Positions 26,348 through 35,688 of a DNA stretch of 64,000 nt are shown here, one piece after another. The stretch spans positions 3,380,501 through 3,444,500 of the forward strand of contig NC_015976.1 of NCBI RefSeq assembly GCF_000283515.1, in the 5' to 3' direction. The first letter of the stretch is position 1. Each line of letters opens with the position of its first letter. The notes beneath the pieces are model-generated. The model saw only the letters and a program-made list of their open reading frames with translations, did not search any database and was not told the origin of the DNA. The stretch is from Sphingobium sp. SYK-6 (GTDB taxonomy: Bacteria > Pseudomonadota > Alphaproteobacteria > Sphingomonadales > Sphingomonadaceae). The position numbers and the translations under genes were made by a program.

Positions 26348-26365
26348 GTATTGTAACAGCAATAC
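26348..26365. promoter_or_regulatory. Inverted repeat upstream of pcm
   Basis: GTATTG and CAATAC are perfect 6-base inverted repeats with six bases between. It lies 21 bases before the pcm ATG, overlapping an AT-rich stretch that could be the promoter's -10 region. It could be a small operator; the evidence is weak. Confidence 0.3.
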
Positions 26366-26386
26366 AGTTATGTCATCAGGGACGGC

Positions 26387-27040
26387 ATGAGCGAGCAGAA
26401 TTTCCAGGCAATGCGCCGCGCAATGGTGGAAAGCCAGTTGCGCACGAACGACGTGAATGATCCGGCGATCATCGAGGCGATTCTCGCCGAGCCGCGTGAG
26501 GCTTATGTGCCGGCGGAACGCCGGGCCGCAGCCTATACCGACCGCGCCGTGCCACTGGGCAACGGCCGCGCGCTCAATCCGGCGCTGGCCACGGCCCGCC
26601 TGCTCGTGGAAGTGGCGCCCCGCGCGGGCCAGCGCGTGCTTCTGATCGGTGCGGCGACGGGCTATGCGGCGGCGCTGCTGGCGCGGCTGGGCTGCGTCGT
26701 CGTGGCGATCGAGGAAGATCCGGTTCTGGCCGAGCAGGCCGCACGGCAGTTGGGCGATCGCCCGGGCATTACCCTTCACGCCGGCCCGCTGGCCGCGGGA
26801 TGGCCGGAAGGCGCGCCTTATGACCTGCTGTTCGTCGATGGCGCGGTGGAAGAGCTGGCCGATGCGCTGATCCAGCAGCTCAAGGTGGACGGGCGCGCGG
26901 CCTTCGCAACTGCGGAACGCGGCGTTACGCGCCTTTGCGCCGGTGCGCGCTCGGCGGGCGGCTTTGGCGCGCGGGCATTCGCGGACAGCGAAGCGGTCAT
27001 CCTGCCCGGTTTCGCCCGGCCCAAAGCCTTCACTTTCTGA
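26387..27040 (+). CDS. pcm: Protein-L-isoaspartate O-methyltransferase family protein
   Basis: A 217-residue SAM-dependent methyltransferase of the Pcm family. The N-terminal part (M-V-E-S-Q-L-R-T-N-D-V) is the alphaproteobacterial form. The SAM-binding region is V-L-L-I-G-A-A-T-G-Y-A-A-A-L-L-A, followed by acidic E-E-D-P at strand 2. The enzyme repairs isoaspartyl residues, although alphaproteobacterial copies beside tolC often lack proof of this activity. TolC begins 19 bases downstream, a common arrangement in this class. Confidence 0.82.
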   Translation: MSEQNFQAMRRAMVESQLRTNDVNDPAIIEAILAEPREAYVPAERRAAAYTDRAVPLGNGRALNPALATARLLVEVAPRAGQRVLLIGAATGYAAALLARLGCVVVAIEEDPVLAEQAARQLGDRPGITLHAGPLAAGWPEGAPYDLLFVDGAVEELADALIQQLKVDGRAAFATAERGVTRLCAGARSAGGFGARAFADSEAVILPGFARPKAFTF

Positions 27041-27059
27041 CCAGAGGCCGAAAACCACC

Positions 27060-28508
27060 ATGCCCCTTCGATCGACTGCGCGCCTCGCGATCCTGACGGC
27101 CCTGCTCGGAAGCACGGCCCTGCCGGCGGGTGCCGAGACGCTGCAGGAAGCGCTTGCTGCCGCCTATCGCGACAACCCGACGCTGACGGCGACGCGGGCC
27201 GGCCAGCGCGCGACGGACGAAAATTATAATATCCAGAAGGCGAACGGCCTCCCCAGCCTGAGCGTGGAGACCGTCTATCAGGAAAACGCCTATCGCGAGA
27301 TTCCAAATGCCTTCCAGCCCGATCGCACGATCTCGGCGACGGGGCGCATTTCCGCACCGATCTATTCGGGCGGCCGGGTGCGCAATGGCATGAAGAGCGC
27401 GCGCACGCGCATCGAGGCCGGCCAGCTCGACTTGCGGGCGACGGAGCTGAGCATCTTCAGCCAGGTCGTCGCGGCTTATATGGATGTCATCCGCGGCCAG
27501 TCGGTGGTGGCGCTCAGCCGCAACAACGTCCAGGTTCTGGAAGTGAACCTGCGGGCGACCAACAACCGCTTCCAGGTCGGCGATCTCACCCGGACGGACG
27601 TTGCCCAGTCCGAATCCCGCCTGTCGCTCGCGCGCGGCGATCTCAAGACGGCCGAGGCGCAGCTCATCGAGGCGCGCGAGCGCTATATCAATCTTGTCGG
27701 GCACGAGCCGGTCGACCTCCAGCCGCCGCCTTCGCTTCCGGGCCTGCCGGCGAGCCCGGACACCGCGGTCGACATCGCGCTTGCGAACAATCCCGATCTC
27801 GCGGCGGCGGAGAAGCTGACCGAGGCGGCGAAATATGACGTGCGCGTCGCGCGCGGGCTGCGTCACCCGACCGTCTCGGCCTTCACCAACAGTCAGTACA
27901 CGACTGACCTCGACTCCACGCCGGATGCGACCATTCAGCAATATGGCAAGACCGTCACGGTCGGCGCCTCGATCGTGCTGCCGCTTTATCAGGGCGGCGG
28001 CCCGGCCGCGCAGGTTCGCCAGAGCCAGGCCCGCGAGCAGCAGGCGATGGAGCAGCGGACCGCCGTCGAGCGCAATATCATTGCCCAGACGCGCTCGCTC
28101 TTCTCAAGCTGGCAGGCCAGCAACGAAGTGATCGAGTCGAGCCGCGTGGCGGTGGATGCGAGCGCCTTGTCCCTGCAGGGCGTGCGCGCGGAAAACAGCG
28201 TCGGCACCCGGACCATTCTCGACATCCTCAATGCCGAGCAGGAAAGCTTCATCGCGCGCGTCCAGCTCGTGACGGCCGAGCGCAATGCCTATGTGGCGGC
28301 TTTCTCGCTCCTGGCAGCGATGGGCCAGATCAGCCCCACGGATTTCGGGGTCAGCAGCACGGACATCCAGGACCCCCGGACCAATTATGGCCGGGTCAAG
28401 GGCAAGTGGTTCGACTGGGATGACGATCCGGCGCCGGCGCCGATTTCGTCGCGCACGGTTGACTCGACGACGCAAAACGCGACAGTAAAGCCCGAGGGAA
28501 CCAACTGA
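27060..28508 (+). CDS. tolC: TolC-family outer-membrane efflux protein
   Basis: A 482-residue TolC-type channel. The ATG at 27060 begins a signal peptide (cleavage near P-A-G-A-E, residue 23). The mature part has the duplicated TolC layout: L-Q-E-A-L-A-A-A-Y-R-D-N-P near the start, long helices, P-I-Y-S-G-G-R-V (barrel strand), then the second half with D-I-A-L-A-N-N-P-D-L and L-P-L-Y-Q-G-G, and T-R-T-I-L-D-I-L-N-A-E-Q. It would serve type I secretion and tripartite efflux pumps. The region from position 430 to the end is polar and variable. Confidence 0.92.
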   Translation: MPLRSTARLAILTALLGSTALPAGAETLQEALAAAYRDNPTLTATRAGQRATDENYNIQKANGLPSLSVETVYQENAYREIPNAFQPDRTISATGRISAPIYSGGRVRNGMKSARTRIEAGQLDLRATELSIFSQVVAAYMDVIRGQSVVALSRNNVQVLEVNLRATNNRFQVGDLTRTDVAQSESRLSLARGDLKTAEAQLIEARERYINLVGHEPVDLQPPPSLPGLPASPDTAVDIALANNPDLAAAEKLTEAAKYDVRVARGLRHPTVSAFTNSQYTTDLDSTPDATIQQYGKTVTVGASIVLPLYQGGGPAAQVRQSQAREQQAMEQRTAVERNIIAQTRSLFSSWQASNEVIESSRVAVDASALSLQGVRAENSVGTRTILDILNAEQESFIARVQLVTAERNAYVAAFSLLAAMGQISPTDFGVSSTDIQDPRTNYGRVKGKWFDWDDDPAPAPISSRTVDSTTQNATVKPEGTN

Positions 28509-28522
28509 TCGTCGGGGATTGA

Positions 28523-29086
28523 ATGGGCGCGATGCCGAACGAACCGTCGATGGAAGAAATTCTGTCTTCCATCAAGCGGATCATCGCCGAGGAGGATGGC
28601 GCCGCGCAGGCGCCCCGCGCCCCCCGTCGTGCTGCCCCGGCCAGCGCCGCCGCAGTCCCGGCCAGCCTGGTAACCGACGATCATATCCTGGAGCTTACCG
28701 ATGCCTTGCCCGGTGAGACGCACGCCGGCCCAGCGCAGGAGGAGCCCGCGATGACCCCGCCAGCCAAGCCAGAGAGCAAGTCCGCCCGGGCCGAAGCGCC
28801 GAAGGCCGAAGCCAGGACGGCAAAGCCGCGCAGCAATGCTGCGCCCGCCACCGCCGCTCCCGTCCCCGGCGTCATGTCGGACATGAGCACGCAGGCCGCG
28901 CGCGAGTCCCTCGTCAATCTGTCCCGGCTGCTGATCCGCCCCGAGGATGGGCCGGCGGGCACGCTGGAGGATCTGGTCCGCGAGATGCTGCGCCCGATGC
29001 TGAAGGACTGGCTGGACGCGCATCTGCCCGGGCTGGTCGAAACGCTGGTCAAGCGCGAGATCGACCGCATCACTGGCCGAGTATGA
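28523..29086 (+). CDS. popZ: PopZ-like polar organizing protein (DUF2497)
   Basis: A 187-residue protein with the PopZ layout: a conserved N-terminal helix (S-M-E-E-I-L-S-S-I-K-R-I-I-A-E-E), a long Pro/Ala/Glu-rich disordered middle (about residues 28-120), and a C-terminal helical oligomerisation region (L-E-D-L-V-R-E-M-L-R-P-M-L-K-D-W-L-D). In Caulobacter PopZ forms polar assemblies that hold the chromosome origin and cell-cycle proteins. The second ATG (28532) is an alternative start. The genomic position between tolC and valS is typical of alphaproteobacteria, and a terminator follows. Confidence 0.85.
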   Translation: MGAMPNEPSMEEILSSIKRIIAEEDGAAQAPRAPRRAAPASAAAVPASLVTDDHILELTDALPGETHAGPAQEEPAMTPPAKPESKSARAEAPKAEARTAKPRSNAAPATAAPVPGVMSDMSTQAARESLVNLSRLLIRPEDGPAGTLEDLVREMLRPMLKDWLDAHLPGLVETLVKREIDRITGRV

Positions 29087-29111
29087 CGGCCGGGCTGTAG
29101 CGCTCCCCACG

Positions 29112-29141
29112 AGCCGACAGTCCGGCTGATCGTCGGCTTTT
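29112..29141 (+). terminator. Intrinsic terminator after popZ
   Basis: AGCCGAC (29112-29118) pairs with GTCGGCT (29132-29138), and the stem is followed by TTTT. It separates the pcm-tolC-popZ unit from valS. Confidence 0.7.
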
Positions 29142-29250
29142 CCACTTCCGCCGGGCTTTCGGGCCCGCATGACATCACCCGCCCTTCTCGCGCGCCCGTG
29201 CCCATGGCCGGGCTGGCGCGAAAGAGCGAGACTGACTAAGGCACCGCCCC

Positions 29251-31926
29251 ATGACCGAGCTTGCCAAGACATTCGATCCCGCCGCCATCGAGGCGAAATG
29301 GTATCAGCACTGGGAGACGAGCGGCCAGTTCCGCCCGGCCCGCCCGGACGCGCAGCCCTTCACGATCGTCAACCCGCCGCCGAACGTGACCGGCAGCCTG
29401 CACATCGGCCATGCGCTGGACAATACGCTGCAGGACATCATGGTCCGCTACGAGCGGTTGCGCGGCAAGGATGCGCTGTGGGTGGTCGGCACGGATCATG
29501 CCGGCATCGCCACGCAGATGGTGGTCGAGCGCCAGCTGAACGCCAAGGGCGAGAAGCGCACGGACTACACGCGCGAGCAGTTCGTCGAGAAGGTGTGGGA
29601 CTGGAAGGCCGAGAGCGGCGGCACCATCACTGGCCAGCTCCGACGCCTCGGTTGCTCCATGGACTGGAGCCGCGAGCAGTTCACCATGGACCCGCATTTC
29701 ACGAAGGCGGTCGTCAAGGTGTTCGTGGACCTCCACAAGGAGGGCCTCATCTACCGCGACAAGAGGCTGGTGAACTGGGACCCGGGTCTCAAGACGGCGA
29801 TCAGCGATCTGGAAGTCGAGACGCGCGAAGTACTCGGCAAGTTCTGGCATTTCCGCTATCCGCTGGCGGATGGCTCGGGCGCCATTTCCGTCGCCACCAC
29901 GAGGCCCGAGACGATGCTGGCGGACATGGCCGTCGCGGTGAACCCGGACGACGAGCGCTACCGCATGTGGGTGGGCAAATATGTGAAGCTGCCGATCACC
30001 GGCCGCCTCATCCCCATCGTCGCGGACGAGCATGCCGATCCGGCCCTGGGTTCGGGCGCGGTCAAGATCACGCCCGGCCATGATTTCAACGATTTCGAGG
30101 TCGGCAAGCGCGCGGGCATCGCACCCGCCGACATGCTGAACATGCTCGATGCCGAGGGCCGCGTCTGCCAGACGGCGGACGGGCTGATCCCGCAGGCGCT
30201 GATCGGCCAGGACCGCTTCGAGGCGCGCTGGCACGTTCTTGCGATGATGGAGGAAGCCGGCCTGCTCGAGCGGACCGAGGACCGCACCATCCAGACGCCT
30301 TATGGCGACCGCTCCGGCGTCGTCATCGAGCCCTGGCTGACCGACCAGTGGTATGTCGACGCGGCGACGCTGGCCAGGCCCGCCATCGAGGCCGTGCGCT
30401 CGGGCGCCATCGAGATCGTGCCGAAGACGTGGGAAAAGACCTATTTCAACTGGATGGAGAACATCCAGCCCTGGTGCGTCTCCCGCCAGCTCTGGTGGGG
30501 CCACCGGATCCCGGCCTGGTTCGACGAGGATGGCCAATGCTATGTCGCCGAGACCGAGGCGGAAGCGCAGGTGCAGGCCGGCAATCGCAAGCTGACTCGC
30601 GACGAGGACGTCCTCGACACCTGGTTCTCCTCGGCCCTCTGGCCCTTCGCGACGCTGGGCTGGCCGGAACAAGAGCCCTCTCCCCTTGAGGGGAGAGGGT
30701 TGGGAGAGGGGCACGCAGTGGCCTCCCCGTCCCTTCTCGCCAAGCACTATCCCAACGACCTCCTGATCTCCGGCTTCGACATCCTGTTCTTCTGGGATGC
30801 GCGCATGGCGATGCAGGGCATCCATTTCATGAAGGATGTGCCCTGGCGCCGCCTCTATCTCCACGGCCTCGTGCGCGCCGCCGATGGCCAGAAAATGTCC
30901 AAGTCCAAGGGCAATGTCGTCGATCCGCTCGGCCTCATCGATCAATATGGCGCCGATGCGCTGCGTTTCTTCATGGCCGCCATGGAGAGCCAGGGCCGTG
31001 ACGTGAAGATGGATGAGAAGCGCGTCGAGGGATATCGCAACTTCGCCACCAAGCTGTGGAACGCCGTGCGCTTTGCTCAGTCGAACGGCATCGTCGCCAG
31101 CACCAGCGTCGCCGCGCCCGCCGCCACGCTCGCGGTCAACAAGTGGATCATCGGCGAAGTCGTCGGCACGCTCGCCGAGCTGGACAAGGCGCTCGCGGAC
31201 CTGCGCTTCGACGCCGCCGCCAATGCCATTTATCATTTCGTCTGGGACCAGTTCTGCGACTGGTATCTGGAGCTCATCAAGGCCCAGATCGATGAGGAGA
31301 TCAGGGCCGTCGCCGGCTGGGTGATCGACCAGATCCTCGTCATGCTTCACCCCTTCATGCCGTTCATCACCGAGGAACTGTGGCATGCGCAGGGTGAGCG
31401 CTCGCATGACCTGATCGTCGCGCAATGGCCCGCGCCGCAGGCGCAGGTCGATCCGCAGGCGAGCGCCGAGATCGACTGGCTGATCCGGCTGGTGAGCGAG
31501 GTGCGCGGCGCCCGTGCCGAGCTGGGCGTGCCGCCCGGCGCGCGGCTCCCCGCCATCGTCAACGAGGCGAGCGCGGAGACGCGCGCGCGCATCGAGCGCA
31601 CCGCGCCCGCCCTCGCCCGTCTCGCCCGCATCGAGAACTGGGCCTTCGACGGCGCGGCGAGCGGCGGTGCGGCACAGATCGTGGTCGACGAAGCGACCTT
31701 CATCCTGCCGCTCGAAGGCGTGATCGACATTGCCGCCGAGAAGGCTAGGTTGACAAAGTCCCTTCAGGCCGCGCAGAAGGAAGCCAAGTCGCTGGAAGGA
31801 CGCCTCGCCAACCCCGCTTTCGTCGAAAAGGCGAAACCCGAGGCCGTCGAGAAAGCGCGTGCCGACCATGCCGACAAGATCGCGGAAGCGCAGAGACTGG
31901 AGGCTGCGCTGGCGCGACTTGGATAA
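29251..31926 (+). CDS. valS: Valyl-tRNA synthetase
   Basis: An 891-residue class I synthetase that charges tRNA-Val. It has the HIGH signature as L-H-I-G-H-A-L-D (residues 50-57), a CP1 editing domain ([10 protein letters not shown] near 215) and K-M-S-K-S-K-G-N near 548, then the anticodon-binding domain and a C-terminal coiled coil ending A-L-A-R-L-G. One oddity: after L-G-W-P-E-Q there is an extra Gly/Glu/Pro-rich segment before [12 protein letters not shown], encoded by a palindromic element (30676-30711), while the frame stays open. The gene is surely functional, being essential. Confidence 0.95.
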   Translation: MTELAKTFDPAAIEAKWYQHWETSGQFRPARPDAQPFTIVNPPPNVTGSLHIGHALDNTLQDIMVRYERLRGKDALWVVGTDHAGIATQMVVERQLNAKGEKRTDYTREQFVEKVWDWKAESGGTITGQLRRLGCSMDWSREQFTMDPHFTKAVVKVFVDLHKEGLIYRDKRLVNWDPGLKTAISDLEVETREVLGKFWHFRYPLADGSGAISVATTRPETMLADMAVAVNPDDERYRMWVGKYVKLPITGRLIPIVADEHADPALGSGAVKITPGHDFNDFEVGKRAGIAPADMLNMLDAEGRVCQTADGLIPQALIGQDRFEARWHVLAMMEEAGLLERTEDRTIQTPYGDRSGVVIEPWLTDQWYVDAATLARPAIEAVRSGAIEIVPKTWEKTYFNWMENIQPWCVSRQLWWGHRIPAWFDEDGQCYVAETEAEAQVQAGNRKLTRDEDVLDTWFSSALWPFATLGWPEQEPSPLEGRGLGEGHAVASPSLLAKHYPNDLLISGFDILFFWDARMAMQGIHFMKDVPWRRLYLHGLVRAADGQKMSKSKGNVVDPLGLIDQYGADALRFFMAAMESQGRDVKMDEKRVEGYRNFATKLWNAVRFAQSNGIVASTSVAAPAATLAVNKWIIGEVVGTLAELDKALADLRFDAAANAIYHFVWDQFCDWYLELIKAQIDEEIRAVAGWVIDQILVMLHPFMPFITEELWHAQGERSHDLIVAQWPAPQAQVDPQASAEIDWLIRLVSEVRGARAELGVPPGARLPAIVNEASAETRARIERTAPALARLARIENWAFDGAASGGAAQIVVDEATFILPLEGVIDIAAEKARLTKSLQAAQKEAKSLEGRLANPAFVEKAKPEAVEKARADHADKIAEAQRLEAALARLG
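30676..30711. repeat. Palindromic repeat element inserted in frame in valS
   Basis: CCCTCTCCCC (30676-30685) and GGGGAGAGGG (30690-30699) are perfect 10-base inverted repeats around TTGA, followed by a second GGGAGAGGGG block to 30711. Elements of this type are usually scattered between genes. Here it encodes about 18-20 extra residues in a surface loop of valyl-tRNA synthetase. Confidence 0.7.
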
Positions 31927-31945
31927 GACATGAAATCGGGAGCCC

Positions 31946-33436
31946 ATGAGCGAAGACCTGTCCCCCCCGCGCGACGACGCTTCGCCACGGCCCGCTGACG
32001 CCGATCCTGAAGACACGGGCTTCGAGCCCGGGCCGCGTCACATCCGTGGCGGGCGGGACCTGACGAGCGGCCCGATCTTCGCGACGCTCGTCCTCTTCAC
32101 CCTGCCCACGCTCGTCTCCAACATCCTCCACAGCATGAACGGCTCGATCAACTCGATCTGGGTCGCGCATTTCCTGGGGGAAGCGGCGCTGGCCGCCACC
32201 GCGAACGCGAACATCATCATGTTCCTGATGTTCTCGGTGATCTTCGGCTTCGGCATGGCCGCCAATGTGGTGGTGGGCCAGGCATTCGGGCGCGGCGATC
32301 TGCAGGCGGCGCGCCATGCCTTCGGCTCCGCGATCGGCTTCTGCCTCGGCCTCACTTTCGTCATCGCCATTGCCGGCTTTCTGTGGTCCGAGCATATCCT
32401 GGCGACGCTGTCCACGCCGCCCGAAGTGTTCCGCCTCGCGCGGCAATATCTTCACTTCACGTTCCTCGGCCTGCCCGCGGGCATGATGTTCGTGATGGTG
32501 ATGATGGGCCTGCGCGGCAGCGGCGATTCGATGACGCCCTTATGGTTCATTATCCTGTCGGTGCTGCTGGATATCGGCCTCAACCCCGTGTTCATCCTGG
32601 GTCTCGGCCCGGCGCCGCAGATGGGCATCGCCGGCTCCGCCTTCGCCAGCGCCATCTCCAGCTATCTCAGCCTCGCCGCGATGATCGCCTATATCTACTG
32701 GCGCGATCTGCCGCTGCGCCTGCGCGGCGCGGAATGGCATTATCTCAAGCCCGACTGGGCGCTGCTGCGCGTAGTCGCGGGACGCGGGGTGCCGATGGGC
32801 ATCCAGATGGTCATCATGTCGCTTTCCACGCTGGTCATCATCGGCTTCGTCAATCGCGAGGGCACGCTGACGGTCGCGGCCTTCGCTGCCTCGCAGCAGG
32901 TGTGGAACTATATCCAGATGCCGGCGATGGCTGTCGGCGGCGCGGTGTCCTCCATCGCCGCGCAGAATATCGGCGCGGGCAAATGGGACCGGGTGGAGCA
33001 GACGACGCGCGTCGCCATTTTCGTCAACCTCGCGCTGTCGGGTGGGCTGATCGGCCTCGTCAGCCTGTTCGACCGGCATATCCTCGCGCTGTTCCTGGAG
33101 AATGGCGGCGAGGCGATCGCCATCGGCCAGCACATGATGCACATCGTCAACTGGAGCTATCTGCTTTTCGGGGCGGCAATGGTGATGTTCGGCACGATGC
33201 GCGCCAACGGCATCGTGCTGGCGCCTCTGATCATCCTCACCATCTCGCTCTTCTTCGTCCGCATCGGCTTCTATTATCTCTCCTATCCGTTGATCGGCGT
33301 CGATGGCCTCTGGCTGAGCTTTCCCGTGAGCACCGCCATCTCGCTGGTGCTGGCCTGGCTCTATTATCGCTTCGGCCGCTGGCGGAACGTCCAGTTGCGC
33401 GTGCCCAGCCCCCCGCTCGCGCGCGGCACTGCTTAG
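31946..33436 (+). CDS. MATE-family efflux transporter
   Basis: A 496-residue inner-membrane protein with a polar N-terminal 45 residues and about 12 helices. MATE features include G-P-I-F-A-T-L-V-L-F-T-L-P-T at helix 1 and, later in the first half, G-M-A-A-N-V-V-V-G-Q-A-F-G and L-R-G-S-G-D-S-M-T-P. The second half repeats the pattern (Q-Q-V-W-N-Y-I-Q-M-P, A-Q-N-I-G-A-G). It would export drugs or organic cations using Na+ or H+. Its start is 19 bases after valS, so the two may share a transcript. Confidence 0.9.
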   Translation: MSEDLSPPRDDASPRPADADPEDTGFEPGPRHIRGGRDLTSGPIFATLVLFTLPTLVSNILHSMNGSINSIWVAHFLGEAALAATANANIIMFLMFSVIFGFGMAANVVVGQAFGRGDLQAARHAFGSAIGFCLGLTFVIAIAGFLWSEHILATLSTPPEVFRLARQYLHFTFLGLPAGMMFVMVMMGLRGSGDSMTPLWFIILSVLLDIGLNPVFILGLGPAPQMGIAGSAFASAISSYLSLAAMIAYIYWRDLPLRLRGAEWHYLKPDWALLRVVAGRGVPMGIQMVIMSLSTLVIIGFVNREGTLTVAAFAASQQVWNYIQMPAMAVGGAVSSIAAQNIGAGKWDRVEQTTRVAIFVNLALSGGLIGLVSLFDRHILALFLENGGEAIAIGQHMMHIVNWSYLLFGAAMVMFGTMRANGIVLAPLIILTISLFFVRIGFYYLSYPLIGVDGLWLSFPVSTAISLVLAWLYYRFGRWRNVQLRVPSPPLARGTA

Positions 33437-33478
33437 GGGTCCGGGCACGACAGGCCGGCAAAGGGAGGGACGAGAGGC

Positions 33479-34231
33479 ATGAAACGGGTTCTGGTGACGG
33501 GCGGCGGCGCGGGCATCGGCCTCGCCATCGCGAAACGCTTCATCGAGGACGGCGCGCGCGTGCTGACCTGCGATGTCGACGAAACCGCCCTCAATGCCGC
33601 GCTGGAGGCCGTGCCGGGCCTGCTGGGACTGCATTGCGACGTCTCGCGCGAGGCCGATCTCGATGCGTTGTTCGGGGCGGTGGATCATCAGCTCGGCGGG
33701 TTGGACGTGCTGGTCAGCAATGTCGGCATCGGCGGCCCCACCCTGCCCGCGGATGCCTTGCCGTCCGAGGACTGGCGGCGCGTAATCGACATCAACCTGA
33801 CCGCGAGCTTCGAGGTGACGCAGCGCGCCATCCCGCTGCTCAAGGGCAGCGCAGGGACCATCATCATCATGTCCAGCGCGGCGGGTCGCTATGGCTATCC
33901 CAATCGCATCGCTTATGCGACGAGCAAATGGGGCCTCGTCGGCTTCGCCAAGACACTCGCCATCGAACTGGGCCCGCATGACATCAGCGTGAACGCCATC
34001 CTGCCCGGGGCGGTGGGCGGCGAGCGGTTCGACCGGGTGATCGAGGGCCGGGCACGGGCGAGCGGCCGGTCTTTCGAGGAGGAAGTGGCGCTGGGCCTTG
34101 GCTCGCAATCGCTCAAGCGCATCGTGGCGCCGGCGCATGTGGCGGACCTCGCCCTGTTCCTCACCACGCCGGCGGGACGCTCGATCTCGGGCGCGGCGCT
34201 GCCGATCGACTGCGATCTCCAGCACGGCTGA
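33479..34231 (+). CDS. Short-chain dehydrogenase/reductase
   Basis: A 250-residue classical SDR. NAD(P) binding is shown by T-G-G-G-A-G-I-G (residues 7-14) and by C-D-V-D as the acidic residue after strand 2, favouring NAD+. S-N-V-G replaces the usual N-N-A-G. The catalytic Ser is in I-M-S-S-A-A-G and Tyr/Lys in Y-A-T-S-K. The C terminus has the usual I-S-G-A-A-L-P-I-D-C-D. The substrate is unknown; nearby genes give no clue. It follows the MATE gene by 42 bases, with GGGAGGGACGAGAGG upstream of the ATG. Confidence 0.88.
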   Translation: MKRVLVTGGGAGIGLAIAKRFIEDGARVLTCDVDETALNAALEAVPGLLGLHCDVSREADLDALFGAVDHQLGGLDVLVSNVGIGGPTLPADALPSEDWRRVIDINLTASFEVTQRAIPLLKGSAGTIIIMSSAAGRYGYPNRIAYATSKWGLVGFAKTLAIELGPHDISVNAILPGAVGGERFDRVIEGRARASGRSFEEEVALGLGSQSLKRIVAPAHVADLALFLTTPAGRSISGAALPIDCDLQHG

Positions 34232-34338
34232 GCGCGGCGCACCCGAAGGCCCCCTGAATCCGACGCCCCGCGGCATTGCAGGCCTCCTGCCCTGTTCCTA
34301 CATTGGCGGCACAGGATTTCGCCAAGGAGTTTAAGGCG

Positions 34339-35229
34339 TTGAACGGAATGAAGACGGCCATGCTGCTGTCAGCGCTCACCGCGCTGTTCATGGGGCTGGG
34401 CTATATGTTCGGGGGTGCTGGCGGCGCGATGATCGCGCTTCTCGTGGCGGCCGGCATGAACCTGTTCACTTACTGGAACGCGGACAAGATTGTCCTGCGG
34501 ATGCATAATGCGCGCGAGGTCGACATGACCAGCGCGCCGGATTTCTACGGCATGGTGCAGGGCCTTGCCCGCAATGCCGGCCTGCCGATGCCGCGCGTCT
34601 ATATCGTCGAGGATCCGAGCCCCAATGCGTTCGCGACCGGGCGCAATCCCGAGAATGCCGCAGTGGCGGCCACCACCGGCCTGCTCGCCATGCTCTCGCG
34701 CGAGGAAGTCGCGGCAGTGATGGCGCATGAACTGGGCCATGTGCGCAATCGCGACACGCTGGTCATGACCATGGTCGCCACCATCGCGGGCGCCATCTCG
34801 ATGATCGCCAATTTCGCCCTGTTCTTCCGGGGCGGCAACGGCAATGGCGGCAATCCGCTGGCAGCCATCCTCGCCGTGCTCGTCGCGCCTTTCGCCGCGA
34901 TGATCGTGCAGATGGCGATCAGCCGCACGCGCGAGTTCGGCGCGGACAAGGCGGGCGCCGAGATCAGCGGCAATCCGGGCGCGCTGGCGTCCGCCCTCGC
35001 CAAGATCGCGGGCGCGGCGCAGCGCCGCCCGCCGCAGGCCGTGACGCAGAATCCGGCCGCCGCGCAGCTCTACATCGTGCCGACCGGCGTCTCCGAGCTG
35101 TTCTCCACACATCCCGCGACCGAGCGGCGCATCGCGGCGCTGCAGGCGATGCAGCCCGCGGCCCCCGCATCGGCCCCGGCCGTGCGGCGGCGCGCCCGCT
35201 CCGCGCTCGATCCGCTCGGCCGGCCCTGA
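34339..35229 (+). CDS. htpX: HtpX-like membrane zinc metalloprotease
   Basis: A 296-residue M48-family protease. The start is put at TTG 34339, since AAGGAG lies nine bases upstream and the resulting N terminus [10 protein letters not shown] matches the family; a start at 34276 would add an unrelated tail. Two N-terminal helices are followed by the zinc motif H-E-L-G-H near residue 130 and later the E-F-G-A-D-K third-ligand region, with two more helices between. It would clear misfolded membrane proteins under stress. The C-terminal 25 residues are Ala/Arg-rich. Confidence 0.9.
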   Translation: MNGMKTAMLLSALTALFMGLGYMFGGAGGAMIALLVAAGMNLFTYWNADKIVLRMHNAREVDMTSAPDFYGMVQGLARNAGLPMPRVYIVEDPSPNAFATGRNPENAAVAATTGLLAMLSREEVAAVMAHELGHVRNRDTLVMTMVATIAGAISMIANFALFFRGGNGNGGNPLAAILAVLVAPFAAMIVQMAISRTREFGADKAGAEISGNPGALASALAKIAGAAQRRPPQAVTQNPAAAQLYIVPTGVSELFSTHPATERRIAALQAMQPAAPASAPAVRRRARSALDPLGRP

Positions 35230-35234
35230 CCGGC

Positions 35235-35666
35235 ATGGTTGTCGCGCCGGACGCTGATGCGCTGGAAATGCTGGCACGCCGCGCGATCGCGGCGATGCCG
35301 CCCCTGTTCCGCGAGCATCTGAACGGCATCGCGATCCAGATCGAGGAATTTGCGAGCGAGGCCGTGCTCGCCGAGCTGGGCATCGAGGACCCGTGGGACC
35401 TGACCGGCCTTTACGAGGGCCGCGCGCTCACCGAGCAGAGCATCTGGGATTCAGGCGGCCTGCCCCCCGTCATCCGCCTCTACCGGCGCCCGCTGCTGGA
35501 GGAATGGGTGGACACCGGCGTGGCGCTCGACGCGCTCATCGCTCATGTGATTGTCCATGAGGTGGGCCATCATTTCGGCTTTTCGGACGAGGACATGCAT
35601 ACCATCGAGAAGGACATGACGGGCGAGAAGGACATGACGGGCGAGAAGGACATGACGGGCTCGTAA
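35235..35666 (+). CDS. Zincin-like metallopeptidase family protein with C-terminal hexapeptide repeat
   Basis: A 143-residue protein of the small zincin family (DUF1025-like). It has the metal motif H-E-V-G-H-H-F-G near residue 114, followed by D-E-D-M. The family is common in actinobacteria and alphaproteobacteria, and its substrate is unknown. The C terminus carries three copies of E-K-D-M-T-G, encoded by an exact 18-bp tandem repeat. It starts six bases after htpX, suggesting co-expression. Confidence 0.75.
   Translation: MVVAPDADALEMLARRAIAAMPPLFREHLNGIAIQIEEFASEAVLAELGIEDPWDLTGLYEGRALTEQSIWDSGGLPPVIRLYRRPLLEEWVDTGVALDALIAHVIVHEVGHHFGFSDEDMHTIEKDMTGEKDMTGEKDMTGS
35607..35660 (+). repeat. 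Three exact 18-bp tandem repeats at the zincin C terminus
   Basis: The unit GAGAAGGACATGACGGGC occurs at 35607-35624, 35625-35642 and 35643-35660 without mismatch, keeping the frame (E-K-D-M-T-G three times) up to Ser and stop. Exact copies point to recent slippage, so copy number may vary between strains. Confidence 0.9.
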
Positions 35667-35688
35667 GCGGGCACGCACCCGCGCCGTC

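Noticed and set aside
30676-30711. Palindrome in valS as a transcription terminator
   Set aside because: It lies inside an open essential gene and has no T-tract after the stem.
29236-32016. 926-residue open frame antisense to valS
   Set aside because: It runs opposite a complete valyl-tRNA synthetase with all motifs; codon bias in high-GC DNA commonly keeps the opposite frame open.
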